The translations under genes were made by a program, and so were the position numbers. Below are positions 29,287 through 39,755 of a DNA stretch of 64,000 nt, piece by piece. Under the pieces are notes generated by a model that saw only the letters and a program-made list of their open reading frames with translations, was not told where the DNA came from and made no database searches. Positions within the stretch are counted from its first letter, which is position 1; every line of letters starts with the position of its first letter. This stretch comes from Planktosalinus lacus (GTDB lineage Bacteria > Bacteroidota > Bacteroidia > Flavobacteriales > Flavobacteriaceae), in NCBI RefSeq assembly GCF_014640155.1, contig NZ_BMGK01000002.1, positions 72,589 to 136,588 of the forward strand. The letters are read 5' to 3'.

Positions 29287-29799
29287 ATGAAGAACGTATT
29301 ATTTATCCTCAGCATTTTATTAGTAACATCCATTATGAGTGCCCAGTCAAAAGTGGGAACCATTGATATTGATCATATTCTTTCGCAAATGCCACAGTTT
29401 ACATCAGTGCAGAGCGAACTGAAAACATATGGTGAATCACTTGACAATCAACTAAAAGAGAAAATGGCAGGTTACCAGTCAAAACTAGAAGAATACAACG
29501 CCAGTGTTGATTCATTTTCTGAAACCCAAGTTGAAGAAAAACAATCAGAAATTTTTAATCTGGAAGAAGAAATAACAAAATTCAGACAAAACGGAATCCA
29601 ATTGATGCGCATCAAAGAAGACGAGCTTAAAAGACCGCTTTACCAAAAAATAGCAGAAGCGATGGATGTAATCGCTAAAGAACAACAATTCACGCAGATA
29701 TTCAATACCGGCCAGGACGGGAATTTGGTGTATTTAGATCCTGCTTTTGATATCACAGATGCAGTTATGGAACAATTAGGCATAGAAGTTAAAGAATAA
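29287..29799 (+). CDS. OmpH/Skp-family periplasmic chaperone
   Basis: Holdase for outer-membrane proteins in transit. Signal peptide (ending SIMSAQ), then KVGTIDIDHILSQMPQF, the conserved Skp start, a long charged helical coiled-coil arm (about 50-125) and a C-terminal strand region (QIFNTGQDGNLVYLDP). The start is the ATG at 29287, which gives a proper signal peptide; upstream codons in the frame are non-signal-like. It complements the SurA-like operon next door. Confidence 0.87.
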   Translation: MKNVLFILSILLVTSIMSAQSKVGTIDIDHILSQMPQFTSVQSELKTYGESLDNQLKEKMAGYQSKLEEYNASVDSFSETQVEEKQSEIFNLEEEITKFRQNGIQLMRIKEDELKRPLYQKIAEAMDVIAKEQQFTQIFNTGQDGNLVYLDPAFDITDAVMEQLGIEVKE

Positions 29800-29805
29800 T
29801 TTGTT

Positions 29806-30054
29806 ATGACTTCTGAACGCCTCAAACTCATTTGGGATTTTCATGGGCCCGACGCTAAAAAAACAGCTTCTCACCATAAGGTTCATCTTACTGAATATGC
29901 AGCCATTCAAAACCTGGAATTACCGGTTTCAGGTGTAGAAAGGATCTCAGAACTACATTATATCGCCTATTTAGTGGTAAATCGAATGAGTATGCCCGCT
30001 GTAAGAGATGCCTTAAAACCACATCGGGGACAAATCTATACCATTGGAAACTAA
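29806..30054 (+). CDS. Small conserved-looking hypothetical protein, 82 residues
   Basis: No domain recognised. Cytosolic, His-rich near the N-terminus (WDFHGPDAKKTASHHKVHL), with a central ELPVSGVE and a C-terminal PHRGQIYTIGN. Small proteins with this ISELHYIAYLVV pattern are familiar in Flavobacteriia without known function. It starts 6 bp after the Skp-like stop, so cotranscription is likely. It converges with the PorV/PorQ-like gene with no spacer. Confidence 0.6.
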   Translation: MTSERLKLIWDFHGPDAKKTASHHKVHLTEYAAIQNLELPVSGVERISELHYIAYLVVNRMSMPAVRDALKPHRGQIYTIGN

Positions 30055-31140
30055 TTACCTGAAGACATTCCAGTCTATTTTCACAGAAAAAACATTGGAA
30101 TAAAGCGCAGCACTTTGGTCTCCAATATCAGTCAATGCATAATCTATGTGAATCCCTTTATACTTGAATCCAACACCTATATTTGGCTGGAAGTTTAAAC
30201 TTTCATTACCATCTAACTGTAATACATTTTGAAAGTTTCCAACACCGGCTCTCAAAAAGACCATATCAATAAAGCCAAAATCAAAGCCCAAAGCTGGATC
30301 AATACTAAAGCTACTTGTGGAAATCAAATCGTTGGTTTGAACAAAGCGCATGTTCAGGTTCATAGAAGCTACCAAAGAATAATCTCCCCTAAAATCAAAA
30401 CGCTTTCCGGCACCGATTTGTAGTTTTGGAATTGTAATCTCAGTGGTTTCGGGCTGCTCCTGGTTTTGACCTTCTACAGCACCTTGAATTGTTGCAAATT
30501 GCTCCTCATCGATTGCCCAAATATTGTATGTCGTGGTAATATCCCTGGCCATTACTCCTAAACGCCAATCACCTTTTTCAAACTGAATTCCAACATCAAA
30601 GCCAAACCCCCAGGAAGAAGCAAATTTACCAATCACTCGTCTGATGATTTTTGCGTTTACACCATAATTTAACCCATCAAGTGGAAGTTTTCGTGCATAT
30701 GAAAATACAAATCCATAATCGGCTGTAGAAAATAAACTGATGCGGTTGTAATCAATATTACCTTGTTGATCTATCAACTGGGTGGTGTTTAAAATATCAT
30801 CTACCCCAAACCTGATAGCTGAAATTCCAACAGCACTGCGGTCGTCCAAGGGCATGGCAAAGGCGGCGTAGTTATAGGAAGCAATATTTGCAAAATAAGA
30901 AGCGTGCATAAGCGCCATCTGATTGTCTTCCAGATGGAGTATTCCGGCAGGGTTCCAGTAAACAGAATTAACATCAGAAGTGATTCCCGTAACGGCATTT
31001 GCCATACCCAATGCTGCCGCATCAACACCAATATTCATAAACTCATTTGAATATTTTCTGGCTGTTTGCGCCGAAACTACACTCACCGAAAAAAATAACA
31101 GAAACAGAAATTTCTTTTTCAAGGGCTTAATTTGTTGCAA
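30055..31140 (-). CDS. PorV/PorQ-family outer-membrane beta-barrel protein
   Basis: Outer-membrane protein of the UPF0164/PorV-PorQ family. Members serve type IX secretion as shuttle or attachment proteins, but many homologues have no proven role. Signal peptide (ending VSVVSAQ), then FMNIGVDAAALGMANAVTG and NSVYWNPAGIL, the family hallmark, followed by a barrel with alternating strands and a C-terminal strand ending in DWNVFR. It is not next to other por/gld genes, so involvement in type IX secretion is only suggested. Confidence 0.82.
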   Translation of the reverse strand: MQQIKPLKKKFLFLLFFSVSVVSAQTARKYSNEFMNIGVDAAALGMANAVTGITSDVNSVYWNPAGILHLEDNQMALMHASYFANIASYNYAAFAMPLDDRSAVGISAIRFGVDDILNTTQLIDQQGNIDYNRISLFSTADYGFVFSYARKLPLDGLNYGVNAKIIRRVIGKFASSWGFGFDVGIQFEKGDWRLGVMARDITTTYNIWAIDEEQFATIQGAVEGQNQEQPETTEITIPKLQIGAGKRFDFRGDYSLVASMNLNMRFVQTNDLISTSSFSIDPALGFDFGFIDMVFLRAGVGNFQNVLQLDGNESLNFQPNIGVGFKYKGIHIDYALTDIGDQSAALYSNVFSVKIDWNVFR

Positions 31141-31251
31141 ATATCTAATTTTTCCTGTTTATTTAACTACAAAAACCGCTAGTTATTGTTTAATTTTAAA
31201 GCCTGGACGAAAATAGTTTGCTAAATTTACAAAAACTAAAACCATCCCTTT

Positions 31252-31995
31252 ATGCTTCGATTTATTCCAAATTTCATAACCCTTTTAAACCTTCTTTTTG
31301 GTTGCATTGCAGTTGTATTTGCCATTCAGGGAAATCTACCGCTTGCTGCAGGCTTTGTAATCTTAGGAATATTTTTTGACTTTTTTGACGGACTTGCAGC
31401 ACGAGCTCTGGGAATTCAAAGCGAATTGGGAAAACAATTGGACTCCCTTGCCGATGTGGTTACAAGTGGTTTAGTTCCAGGAATTATAATGATGCAACTC
31501 ATCCATATGGCTTGCCTGGAATCAACTCCTAGCAACTTATGGGAGGGATCGTCAGTAAATTTAACCACCGATGCTTTTCTGCCTTTATTGGGTTTATTAA
31601 TCACCTTGGGCTCTGCTTACCGACTTGCTAAATTTAACATTGACGAAAGGCAAACAAACACTTTTATTGGCCTTCCCACACCTGCCAACGCATTATGGGT
31701 CATCAGTTTGCCACTCATTCTAATCTACCAACCATCAGATCTGGCTTTTGATATACTCTTGAATCCCGTGGTGCTGATAGCACTCACTTTTTTAAGCACC
31801 TTTTTACTGAATGCACCACTCAAACTGTTTTCTTTGAAGTTCAAAACACGAAGCTTTAAAGCAAACTCAGAGCGTTATGTGTTCTTGATCGTGAGCATAG
31901 CACTGCTCATTGCTTTTTGGTTTGTAGCAATTCCATTGATAATCCTGCTCTATCTTATACTATCACTGATATCCAATAAACGCGAGCGTGCTTAA
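31252..31995 (+). CDS. pssA: CDP-diacylglycerol-serine O-phosphatidyltransferase
   Basis: Makes phosphatidylserine, precursor of phosphatidylethanolamine. The CDP-alcohol phosphotransferase signature D-x2-DG-x2-AR-x8-G-x3-D-x3-D is visible in [20 protein letters not shown] plus [10 protein letters not shown], and the enzyme has about seven membrane helices. Bacteroidota PssA size (about 240) fits. Its 3' end overlaps the converging lptB by 4 bp. Confidence 0.93.
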   Translation: MLRFIPNFITLLNLLFGCIAVVFAIQGNLPLAAGFVILGIFFDFFDGLAARALGIQSELGKQLDSLADVVTSGLVPGIIMMQLIHMACLESTPSNLWEGSSVNLTTDAFLPLLGLLITLGSAYRLAKFNIDERQTNTFIGLPTPANALWVISLPLILIYQPSDLAFDILLNPVVLIALTFLSTFLLNAPLKLFSLKFKTRSFKANSERYVFLIVSIALLIAFWFVAIPLIILLYLILSLISNKRERA

Positions 31996-32735
31996 TTAAA
32001 GTTGAGTTTCTTTTTGCGAAGTTCAAAATTTTGACCCAAATACACTTTTCTGACCATTTCATCAGTCGCTAGCTCTTCGGGTTCTCCGTGTTTTAGAATG
32101 CTTCCTTCAAACATCAGGTAAGTGCGGTCTGTAATAGCAAGTGTTTCCTGTACGTTGTGATCTGTAATCAGGATTCCAATATTTTTGTTTTTAAGTTGTG
32201 CAACAATTCGTTGAATGTCTTCAACTGCCACAGGATCTACACCGGCAAAAGGTTCATCCAGTAAAATAAAACTGGGGTCTGTGGCCAAAGCACGCGCTAT
32301 CTCTGTGCGACGACGCTCACCACCAGAAAGTAAATCACCCCTGTTTTTTCTGATATGCCCCAAACCAAATTCCTCAATTAAAGATTCCATTTTAGCGTGT
32401 TGTTCTTTTTTTGAAAGTTTGGTGAGCTGTAATACACTTAAAATATTTTCTTCAATGCTCAATTTTCTGAAAACAGAGGCCTCTTGTGCCAAATATCCAA
32501 TTCCGTTTTGAGCCCTTTTGTACATGGGGTATTTGGTGATTTCAGTTTCATTGAGAAAAATCTTTCCCTTGTTAGGTTTGATCAACCCAACAATCATATA
32601 AAAAGAAGTTGTTTTTCCGGCGCCATTGGGACCTAAAAGCCCCACGATTTCACCACGGTTTACTTCAACGCTAATGCCTTTTACAACATCACGCCCTTTA
32701 TAAGTTTTTACAAGATTTTCAGCTCTTAGTTTCAT
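31992..32735 (-). CDS. lptB: LPS export ABC transporter ATPase LptB
   Basis: ATPase of the LptB2FG complex that extracts LPS from the inner membrane. Walker [18 protein letters not shown], signature [17 protein letters not shown], Walker [17 protein letters not shown], and switch His in [10 protein letters not shown], all typical of LptB rather than other ABC ATPases. First-tier envelope gene followed upstream by the AhpD-like, tatC and kdsD genes on the same strand. Confidence 0.95.
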   Translation of the reverse strand: MKLRAENLVKTYKGRDVVKGISVEVNRGEIVGLLGPNGAGKTTSFYMIVGLIKPNKGKIFLNETEITKYPMYKRAQNGIGYLAQEASVFRKLSIEENILSVLQLTKLSKKEQHAKMESLIEEFGLGHIRKNRGDLLSGGERRRTEIARALATDPSFILLDEPFAGVDPVAVEDIQRIVAQLKNKNIGILITDHNVQETLAITDRTYLMFEGSILKHGEPEELATDEMVRKVYLGQNFELRKKKLNFN

Positions 32736-32775
32736 AAAAAAGTAAATTGGTCTATCTACATAAACCCAAAATTGT

Positions 32776-33132
32776 TTAATTATTGTGTTTTAATTCCAAT
32801 GCTTCCCAAAATTCATACGCCCTTCTTAAGTGTGGAATAACTATCGTCCCTCCCACAAGTGTAGCTATACTGAGCGTTTCCATAACTTCTTCTTTAGTTG
32901 CACCCAGCTCATAAGCTGTTTGTAAATGATATGCAATGCAATCATCACAACGCAACACTGCTGAAGCTACCAAACCGAGCATTTCTTTGGTTTTTACATC
33001 CAACGCTCCTTCCATATAGGCATTGGTATCCAGGTTAAAGATTCGCTTTATGATTTTGTTGTTATCAGCTAAAAGCTTTTCATTCATTCGTTCGCGATAT
33101 GCGTTGAATTCGTCTACTTTATTTTTTTGCAT
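32776..33132 (-). CDS. Carboxymuconolactone decarboxylase / AhpD-like protein
   Basis: 118-residue AhpD-fold protein with the redox motif CDDC (about residues 77-80: [30 protein letters not shown]). This argues for a thiol-peroxidase-type or alkylhydroperoxidase activity rather than true decarboxylase. It overlaps the tatC start by 14 bp. In Flavobacteriia this order (kdsD, tatC, AhpD-like, lptB) is familiar. Confidence 0.88.
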   Translation of the reverse strand: MQKNKVDEFNAYRERMNEKLLADNNKIIKRIFNLDTNAYMEGALDVKTKEMLGLVASAVLRCDDCIAYHLQTAYELGATKEEVMETLSIATLVGGTIVIPHLRRAYEFWEALELKHNN

Positions 33133-33955
33133 TGGCCTTTCTTTTTTGATTTCTTATGACAACTCTCGAAATAAGAATGCTTATTTCATACAGGATCAAT
33201 ATTGGAATCGCAACTATTATCTGACTAACAATATCCGGCGGAGTGATCACTGCAGACAATATCAGTACGACTACAAGACTTATCTTTCTATATTTTCTTA
33301 AGGTTTCAGGCGTCACCAAACCTATCTTGGTTAAAAAGTAAATTATGATGGGCAGTTCAAATATTAAACCGGATGCAATCACTGATGAACGAACCAAACC
33401 AATGTAACTACTCAAGTCAAAATCATTAAAAACCTCGCTACTCACCTGATAGCTCCCCAGAAAGTTGATGGACAATGGCGTAATTACATAATACCCAAAA
33501 ATTACACCCATAAAAAACAACAACGAGGAAATCGCAATAAAACCCCTTGCTGTACTTCGTTCATTTTCCATTAAACCGGGACTGATGAACTTCCAAAATT
33601 CATAAATCACATACGGGAAGGCTACCACAAAACCGGCAGTAATTGAAGTCCACACGTGTGCAGAAAACTGTCCTGCCATCGTCCTGCTCTGAATTCTAAA
33701 CGGTAGTTCATCAAAGCAAAAACTATCTTGCAAGCCTACATATTGCGCAACGTCACAAAGAACTCTGTAAGTAAAAAAGTCAGCTTGTTTGGGTCCAAAG
33801 ATGATAACATCAAAAATAAAATCCTTCGCTAAAAAGGCTACAAAACCAACAACAATAATACTCAATGTTGCTCTAATGAGGTGCCAACGTAAATCTTCAA
33901 GATGATCTAAAAAGGACATCTCTGCGTTGGGGTCTTTCTTTTTTCGGGCAGCCAT
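33119..33955 (-). CDS. tatC: Sec-independent protein translocase TatC
   Basis: Receptor subunit of the twin-arginine translocation pathway. The conserved N-terminal MSFLDHLEDLRWHLIRA and cytosolic loop FPYVIYEFWKFISPGLMENER are present, with six transmembrane helices. Slightly long (278 residues) due to an insertion in the first periplasmic loop (CDVAQYVGLQDSFCFDELPF). No tatA gene is in the window. It shares one base with the kdsD stop. Confidence 0.95.
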   Translation of the reverse strand: MAARKKKDPNAEMSFLDHLEDLRWHLIRATLSIIVVGFVAFLAKDFIFDVIIFGPKQADFFTYRVLCDVAQYVGLQDSFCFDELPFRIQSRTMAGQFSAHVWTSITAGFVVAFPYVIYEFWKFISPGLMENERSTARGFIAISSLLFFMGVIFGYYVITPLSINFLGSYQVSSEVFNDFDLSSYIGLVRSSVIASGLIFELPIIIYFLTKIGLVTPETLRKYRKISLVVVLILSAVITPPDIVSQIIVAIPILILYEISILISRVVIRNQKRKANAKK

Positions 33956-34920
33956 TAAATAATTCCCTCTTTAATTAGATTATGAATATGGATCACTCCT
34001 TTGTAAACGCCTTTTTCTTCAACCAGTAATTGTGAAATACCATGGGTTTCCATCAGCTCCATTGCTTTAACTGCCATCGCTTGTGCTTCAATTCGTTTCG
34101 GATTGGTAGTCATAATATCTTTTGCCTGAAGTTTACTGATATCATCTGTTTTTGCAAGCATTCTTCTTAAATCACCATCAGTGATAATTCCAATGATTTT
34201 TTCATCCTCCACCACAGCAGTAACACCAAGCATTTTTTCTGTTATCTCAACAATCACTTCTTTGAGGCTCGATTGTAAAGCAACTCTAGGTTTTTCATTG
34301 GCATCGGTCAGATCAGCCACGCGCAAATACAACTGCTTTCCTAAAGATCCTCCTGGGTGAAAACGTGCAAAATCCTTACTGGAAAAACCACGTAAATCCA
34401 AAAGACACATCGCAAACGCATCACCAATTACAAGTTGTGCTGTTGTGCTGGTTGTAGGCGCCAGATTATTGGGGCAGGCTTCTTTTTCTACAAACGCATT
34501 CAGTACAAAATCAGCTTGTTTGCCCAAAAAGGAGTCTTTATTTGAAGTAATGGCAATTAAAGTATTGCCCAATGACTTAATTAACGGAACCAGCACCTTA
34601 ATTTCAGGAGTATTACCACTTTTTGAAATACAAATCACCACATCTTCGGGCTGTATGGTTCCCAAGTCACCATGAATTGCATCAGCAGCATGCATAAATC
34701 CTGCCGGAGTGCCGGTGGAATTCAACGTGGCCACTATTTTGGTAGCTATATTGGCGCTTTTCCCAATGCCTGTAATAATAACCCTGCCACCTGAATTAAA
34801 CACGTGTGAGACCGCATTTGCAAACTCATCGTCCACCAGGTTAGCCAGATAGGCAATCGCTTTACTCTCTGTCTCGATGGTTTGTCTGGCTATGGAAATG
34901 ATTTTTTTATGACTTTGCAA
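33955..34920 (-). CDS. kdsD: Arabinose-5-phosphate isomerase, KpsF/GutQ family
   Basis: Converts ribulose-5-phosphate to arabinose-5-phosphate, first step of Kdo synthesis for LPS. SIS domain (about 35-170: GGRVIITGIGKSANIATKIVATLNSTG and CISKSGNTPEIKVL), then two CBS domains (about 205-321). Works with the KdsC-like phosphatase at 8847-9377. First gene of the kdsD-tatC-AhpD-lptB operon. Confidence 0.94.
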   Translation of the reverse strand: MQSHKKIISIARQTIETESKAIAYLANLVDDEFANAVSHVFNSGGRVIITGIGKSANIATKIVATLNSTGTPAGFMHAADAIHGDLGTIQPEDVVICISKSGNTPEIKVLVPLIKSLGNTLIAITSNKDSFLGKQADFVLNAFVEKEACPNNLAPTTSTTAQLVIGDAFAMCLLDLRGFSSKDFARFHPGGSLGKQLYLRVADLTDANEKPRVALQSSLKEVIVEITEKMLGVTAVVEDEKIIGIITDGDLRRMLAKTDDISKLQAKDIMTTNPKRIEAQAMAVKAMELMETHGISQLLVEEKGVYKGVIHIHNLIKEGII

Positions 34921-34975
34921 AACTTAACAGTTTATTAGGTTTGTGTCTTATCAAGAAATTAGTATATTTAGACTA

Positions 34976-34983
34976 CAAATGTA
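34976..34983 (-). promoter_or_regulatory. -7 promoter box for the kdsD operon
   Basis: Minus-strand TACATTTG matches TAnnTTTG exactly, about 56 bases before the kdsD ATG, in the 82-bp gap shared with divergent recQ. Confidence 0.4.
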
Positions 34984-35002
34984 GATAAAATAATTGTAGT
35001 AA

Positions 35003-37195
35003 GTGAACGAAATTGACATACACGCAGCTCTCAAAAAGCATTTTGGATTTTCCGCTTTCAAAGGGCTGCAGGAAGAGGTTGTCAAAAGTGTTGTAAGCAA
35101 TAACAATACTTTTGTCATAATGCCAACTGGAGGAGGAAAGTCTCTGTGCTACCAACTCCCGGCATTGATAGCAGAAGGTACCGCTATAGTTGTTTCTCCC
35201 CTTATCGCATTGATGAAAAACCAGGTAGACTTCCTTAGAGGTAATTCTTCTGAAGTGGGCATTGCACATGTTCTAAACTCCTCCTTAAACAAAACGGAGG
35301 TAAAACAAGTCAAAAAAGACATTGTTGACGGCGTTACCAAACTGCTTTATGTAGCACCTGAATCGCTTACTAAAGAAGAAAATGTAGCTTTTTTACGCAG
35401 TGTGAAAATCTCGTTTCTAGCCATTGATGAAGCGCATTGTATCAGTGAATGGGGACATGACTTCAGGCCTGAATACAGAAACTTAAAATCCATAATCGGA
35501 AGAATAGGCGACAACATTCCCATCGTTGCCCTTACCGCAACCGCCACACCCAAAGTCCAGGAAGACATTATAAAGAACCTGAACATTCCAGATGTAAAGG
35601 TTTTCAAGGCTTCCTTTAACAGACCCAATCTGTTTTATGAAGTGCGGCCCAAAACTAAAAATGTGGATGCAGACATCATCCGCTTTATAAAACAAAATGA
35701 AGGCAAAAGTGGCATTGTGTATTGCCTGAGCAGAAAACGTGTTGAAGAACTTGCACAATCACTTCAGGTAAATGGCGTGAATGCTGTACCCTACCATGCA
35801 GGCCTGGACCCAAAAACCAGGGTCAAGCACCAGGATATGTTTTTAATGGAAGATGCCGATGTGGTCGTTGCCACCATTGCATTTGGTATGGGCATCGACA
35901 AACCCGATGTGCGTTTTGTAGTCCATCATGACATTCCCAAAAGCATTGAGAGTTATTATCAGGAGACCGGTCGCGCCGGAAGAGATGGCGGTGAAGGACA
36001 CTGCCTGGCATTCTACTCCTATAAAGACATTGAAAAACTTGAAAAGTTTATGAGCGGCAAGCCAGTGGCCGAACAGGAAATTGGGCACGCCCTGTTGCAA
36101 GAAGTCGTGGCATTTGCCGAAACATCCATCTCAAGAAGGAAATTTATACTCCACTATTTTGGTGAAGAGTTTGACAATGAAACCGGCGAGGGAGGTGATA
36201 TGGATGACAATATGCGCAATCCTAAAAAACAACACGAAGCCAAAGACGATGTTGTCAAACTCCTGAATGTCATCAAAGAAAGTAACCAGCAATACAAATC
36301 CAAAGCCATTGTGCAATTGCTCATTGGTAAAGTAAGCGCACTCATTAGTTCGCACCGGCTGGATACACAACCCTATTTTGGTTCCGGAAAAGACAAAGAA
36401 CCTGAATATTGGATGGCGCTGCTAAGACAGGTTTTGGTTGCAGGATTGCTCTCAAAAGATATTGAAACCTATGGGGTCATCAAATTAACCCCTCTGGGTC
36501 TCGAATTCTTGAAGAAGCCTGTTTCATTTATGATGACAGAAGACCACTCCTTCAAAGAAGCCAATGACGATGCCATTATTACAGCTCAAAAAGGAGGTGC
36601 CGTAGCCGATGAAAGGCTCTTCAAGCTTTTAAAAGAAGAACGCAAAAAACTGGCACATAAACTGGAGCTGCCTCCCTTTGTGATATTTCAAGACCCTTCC
36701 TTAGAAGATATGTCTCTCAAATATCCCGGTTCAATGGAGGAACTTTCAAATGTACACGGTGTAGGTGAAGGAAAAGCCAAGAAATACGGCAAACCTTTTA
36801 TTGACCTCATCAACCGTTATGTGGAGGACAATGAAATAGAACGCCCCGACGATATGATTGTCAAAACCACCGGTTCAAACAGTGCGCTCAAATTGTATAT
36901 CATTCAAAATGTGGATAGAAAGCTGCCTTTGTTAGACATTGCAAAAGCAAAAGGCCTCTCTATGGATGAGTTTATAAAAGAAATGGAAGCCATAGTTTTT
37001 AGTGGCACTAAACTAAATATTAATTACTGGCTGGATGAAATACTCGATGAAGATCAACAAGAAGAAATTCACGACTATTTTCTTGAAGCAGAAACCGACA
37101 AAATTGATGAAGCAATGAGTGAATTTGACGGTGATTATGAAGAAGAAGAACTTCGCCTGTACCGAATCAAATTTATTAGCGATGTGGCCAATTAA
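35003..37195 (+). CDS. recQ: ATP-dependent DNA helicase RecQ
   Basis: 3'-5' helicase for recombination and fork repair. Walker A MPTGGGKSLCYQLPAL, DEAH box IDEAHCISEWGHDFRPEY, motif VALTATATPKVQEDI, motif VI YYQETGRAGRDGGEG. The C-terminal region has an HRDC domain (about 540-615) and a winged-helix/HTH_29-like end rich in acidic residues. The start is GTG at 35003; no ATG fits. Divergent from kdsD. Confidence 0.95.
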   Translation: MNEIDIHAALKKHFGFSAFKGLQEEVVKSVVSNNNTFVIMPTGGGKSLCYQLPALIAEGTAIVVSPLIALMKNQVDFLRGNSSEVGIAHVLNSSLNKTEVKQVKKDIVDGVTKLLYVAPESLTKEENVAFLRSVKISFLAIDEAHCISEWGHDFRPEYRNLKSIIGRIGDNIPIVALTATATPKVQEDIIKNLNIPDVKVFKASFNRPNLFYEVRPKTKNVDADIIRFIKQNEGKSGIVYCLSRKRVEELAQSLQVNGVNAVPYHAGLDPKTRVKHQDMFLMEDADVVVATIAFGMGIDKPDVRFVVHHDIPKSIESYYQETGRAGRDGGEGHCLAFYSYKDIEKLEKFMSGKPVAEQEIGHALLQEVVAFAETSISRRKFILHYFGEEFDNETGEGGDMDDNMRNPKKQHEAKDDVVKLLNVIKESNQQYKSKAIVQLLIGKVSALISSHRLDTQPYFGSGKDKEPEYWMALLRQVLVAGLLSKDIETYGVIKLTPLGLEFLKKPVSFMMTEDHSFKEANDDAIITAQKGGAVADERLFKLLKEERKKLAHKLELPPFVIFQDPSLEDMSLKYPGSMEELSNVHGVGEGKAKKYGKPFIDLINRYVEDNEIERPDDMIVKTTGSNSALKLYIIQNVDRKLPLLDIAKAKGLSMDEFIKEMEAIVFSGTKLNINYWLDEILDEDQQEEIHDYFLEAETDKIDEAMSEFDGDYEEEELRLYRIKFISDVAN

Positions 37196-37242
37196 GAGTC
37201 TGTTGAATCTCCTTATATTTACCTCCTAAAATCATTGCTTAA

Positions 37243-38841
37243 ATGAGATACTTTCTGCTTGCGCTTGCTTCGGGTCTATTGTTTTCATTGGGCTGGCCCA
37301 CTTGGGGCTTTCCGTTATTTTTGTTTATTGGGTTTGTGCCGTTGCTCATCGCTGAACGCGAAATAAGAACTTCCGCTAAAAAACGCAAAGGCTGGCAGGT
37401 ATTGCTGTTTGCTTACATTACTTTCCTCACCTGGAACATCATCAAAACCAACTGGCTCTGGTATTCCAGTGAGTTTGGAGCCGTGTTTGCCATCACGGTC
37501 AACTCCCTGTTAATGTCACTGGTGTTTTTGTTGTATCATCATTTTGCCAAAAGAACCACCTTTTTTATCTCCACAGTGTTTTTAACAAGTCTTTGGATTT
37601 GTTTCGAAAAATTACATCTCAACTGGGACTTCTCCTGGCCCTGGCTCAACCTGGGGAATGGGTTTTCTGAATTCATCAGTTGGGTGCAGTGGTATGAATA
37701 CACCGGCACTTTTGGTGGAACGCTTTGGGTATGGATTGTCAACCTGGCCTTGTTTAAGTCCTATATACTTTACAAAGAGTTTAAACAAAAGAGCATTCTC
37801 TTTCGCGGAAGCCTAAAAGCCTCTGTTTACATACTGCTTCCGTTGATTATTTCTTTATGGATGTACAATTCTTATGAAGAAGGCGGCGAAACTGTCAACG
37901 TGGTTGTGCTGCAACCAAACATCGACCCTTATTCTGAAAAATACAATGTTCCAAACGACGAAATTGCCACCCTCCTGTTTGATTTAACTGAAAGGGAAGT
38001 TACAGCCGAAACCGATTTTGTCATTGCACCCGAAACGGTGTTTGCAGATAATGAACGCATTGAAGTATTTGAAGAAAGCGCTATCACCAATCGAATCAGA
38101 AGTTTTATCAACGAATATCCCCATCTAAATTTTTTATCGGGGGTTTCATTGTTTAAGGTGTTTGATGACCGGGAACAGGTTACCAATCAAACCAATCAAT
38201 TTCCAAACGGATTGTATTACAACACTTACAATTCCGCCTTTATGATCAGCGACAAGCCGGACATGGACTTGTATCACAAATCCAAACTGGTGGTGGGTGT
38301 GGAGAGCACACCCTATGTGGGCATCATCAAACCCCTGTTAGGTGACATCATGCTCGATTTGGGTGGCACGGTGGCTATGAAAACCACACAAGAGGACCGC
38401 GAAGTCTTTAAATCTAAAAATGGAGCCTTTGCTACCGGACCCATTATTTGTTACGAATCGGTTTATGGGGAGTTTGTTACAGGATATATACGTAACGAAG
38501 CAAATTTCCTGTCCATCATCACCAACGATGCCTGGTGGGGCGAAACCCAGGGACACAAGCAACATCTCAGCCTGGCAAAACTAAGAGCCGTTGAAACCCG
38601 CCGCAGCATTGCCCGTAGTGCCAACACAGGCATTTCCGGCTTTATCAATCAACGCGGCGATGTGGAAGAAACACTGGCCTACAACACCCAGGGAGCGCTG
38701 GCAGGAACCCTTTATCTGAATGATGAAATCACGTTTTATGTAGCCTATGGCGACTTTTTGTATCGCATAGCCCTGTTTATATTAATAGGTGTCATACTCA
38801 TCGCCTTTACAAGAAGACGTGGTGAAGTGGGAATCGAATAG
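37243..38841 (+). CDS. lnt: Apolipoprotein N-acyltransferase
   Basis: Adds the third acyl chain to lipoproteins at the periplasmic face. About six to seven N-terminal membrane helices, then a nitrilase domain (about 215-490) with the Glu-Lys-Cys triad visible in IAPETVFADNE, YHKSKLVVGVES and ICYESVYGEF, and NDAWWGETQGHKQH following. The 532-residue length is normal. About 50 bp downstream of recQ, so possibly on the same transcript. Confidence 0.93.
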   Translation: MRYFLLALASGLLFSLGWPTWGFPLFLFIGFVPLLIAEREIRTSAKKRKGWQVLLFAYITFLTWNIIKTNWLWYSSEFGAVFAITVNSLLMSLVFLLYHHFAKRTTFFISTVFLTSLWICFEKLHLNWDFSWPWLNLGNGFSEFISWVQWYEYTGTFGGTLWVWIVNLALFKSYILYKEFKQKSILFRGSLKASVYILLPLIISLWMYNSYEEGGETVNVVVLQPNIDPYSEKYNVPNDEIATLLFDLTEREVTAETDFVIAPETVFADNERIEVFEESAITNRIRSFINEYPHLNFLSGVSLFKVFDDREQVTNQTNQFPNGLYYNTYNSAFMISDKPDMDLYHKSKLVVGVESTPYVGIIKPLLGDIMLDLGGTVAMKTTQEDREVFKSKNGAFATGPIICYESVYGEFVTGYIRNEANFLSIITNDAWWGETQGHKQHLSLAKLRAVETRRSIARSANTGISGFINQRGDVEETLAYNTQGALAGTLYLNDEITFYVAYGDFLYRIALFILIGVILIAFTRRRGEVGIE

Positions 38842-38936
38842 CGTTGAGACCATAGGTTTGAGAGGAAATCAGTCTCTTTTCTCTTCTCTATTTTATTTAG
38901 TCTAAAGTAAACGCTCACATCAACAAACAAAACTGA

Positions 38937-39704
38937 ATGTACCTCATACTATCCTATATCAAATTCTACCTTCGTTCGATAAAGCTTCACGGAGTTCACT
39001 CGCCTTTTGTTTTTGAGTTAGTTACTAAATGTTTTAACGACACAAAAAACTACCCTGAATACACACTTTTAGAGCACTACAACAAAGAATTGGCACAAAG
39101 TAAAGAGATTCTTACCGTAAAAGACTTTGGTTCGGGTTCAAGGGTCTTTCGTTCAAATAAAAGAAAGGTCTCGGCAATTGCCAAACACGCCGGTATTTCC
39201 AAAAAAAGACAGCAACTGCTCTTTAGGCTCACCCGTTACTTTAATTTTAAAAACACCCTTGAACTGGGCACTTCGTTGGGCAAGGCTACCTGTGCTTTCG
39301 CTTTAAGCGAAAACAATCAAGTGGTGAGTTTGGAAGGCTGCCCGGCAACCGCTTCCTTTGCTGAAAAAAACTTGAAACAGGCAGGACATTCAAATGTAGA
39401 AGTCATCCATGAAACCTTTGAAAACTTTTTAAACAAACCACTTGAAATGACGCCGGATTGCATCTATATTGACGGCAATCATACGTACAAAGACACGATA
39501 GATTATTTTCAAAAACTGTTGCCTGTGGTTCACAACAACAGCCTGCTTATCTTTGACGACATCTACTGGTCTGCTGATATGCAACTCGCCTGGAAAGAAA
39601 TTGCTGCACACCCAAAAGTCACTGTGGCGATTGACACGTTTCAGTGGGGCATCGTGTGTTTCAGGGAAGAACAAAAGAAAGAAAGTTTTACCATACGTTT
39701 GTAA
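38937..39704 (+). CDS. Class I SAM-dependent methyltransferase (O-methyltransferase-like)
   Basis: 255-residue cytosolic protein with a Rossmann methyltransferase fold. Motif I is TLELGTSLGKATCAFAL (around residue 100), an acidic end of strand 2 lies in VVSLEGCPATASFAEKN, and the metal/substrate segment DCIYIDGNHTYKDTIDYF and IFDDIYWSADM resembles cation-dependent O-methyltransferases. The substrate is not predictable. It is followed by the ABC ATPase gene 51 bp later. Confidence 0.82.
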   Translation: MYLILSYIKFYLRSIKLHGVHSPFVFELVTKCFNDTKNYPEYTLLEHYNKELAQSKEILTVKDFGSGSRVFRSNKRKVSAIAKHAGISKKRQQLLFRLTRYFNFKNTLELGTSLGKATCAFALSENNQVVSLEGCPATASFAEKNLKQAGHSNVEVIHETFENFLNKPLEMTPDCIYIDGNHTYKDTIDYFQKLLPVVHNNSLLIFDDIYWSADMQLAWKEIAAHPKVTVAIDTFQWGIVCFREEQKKESFTIRL

Positions 39705-39755
39705 CGTTTATGAATTAAAAAAGACCTATCAACTGTATAAAACCAATTAAAAGCA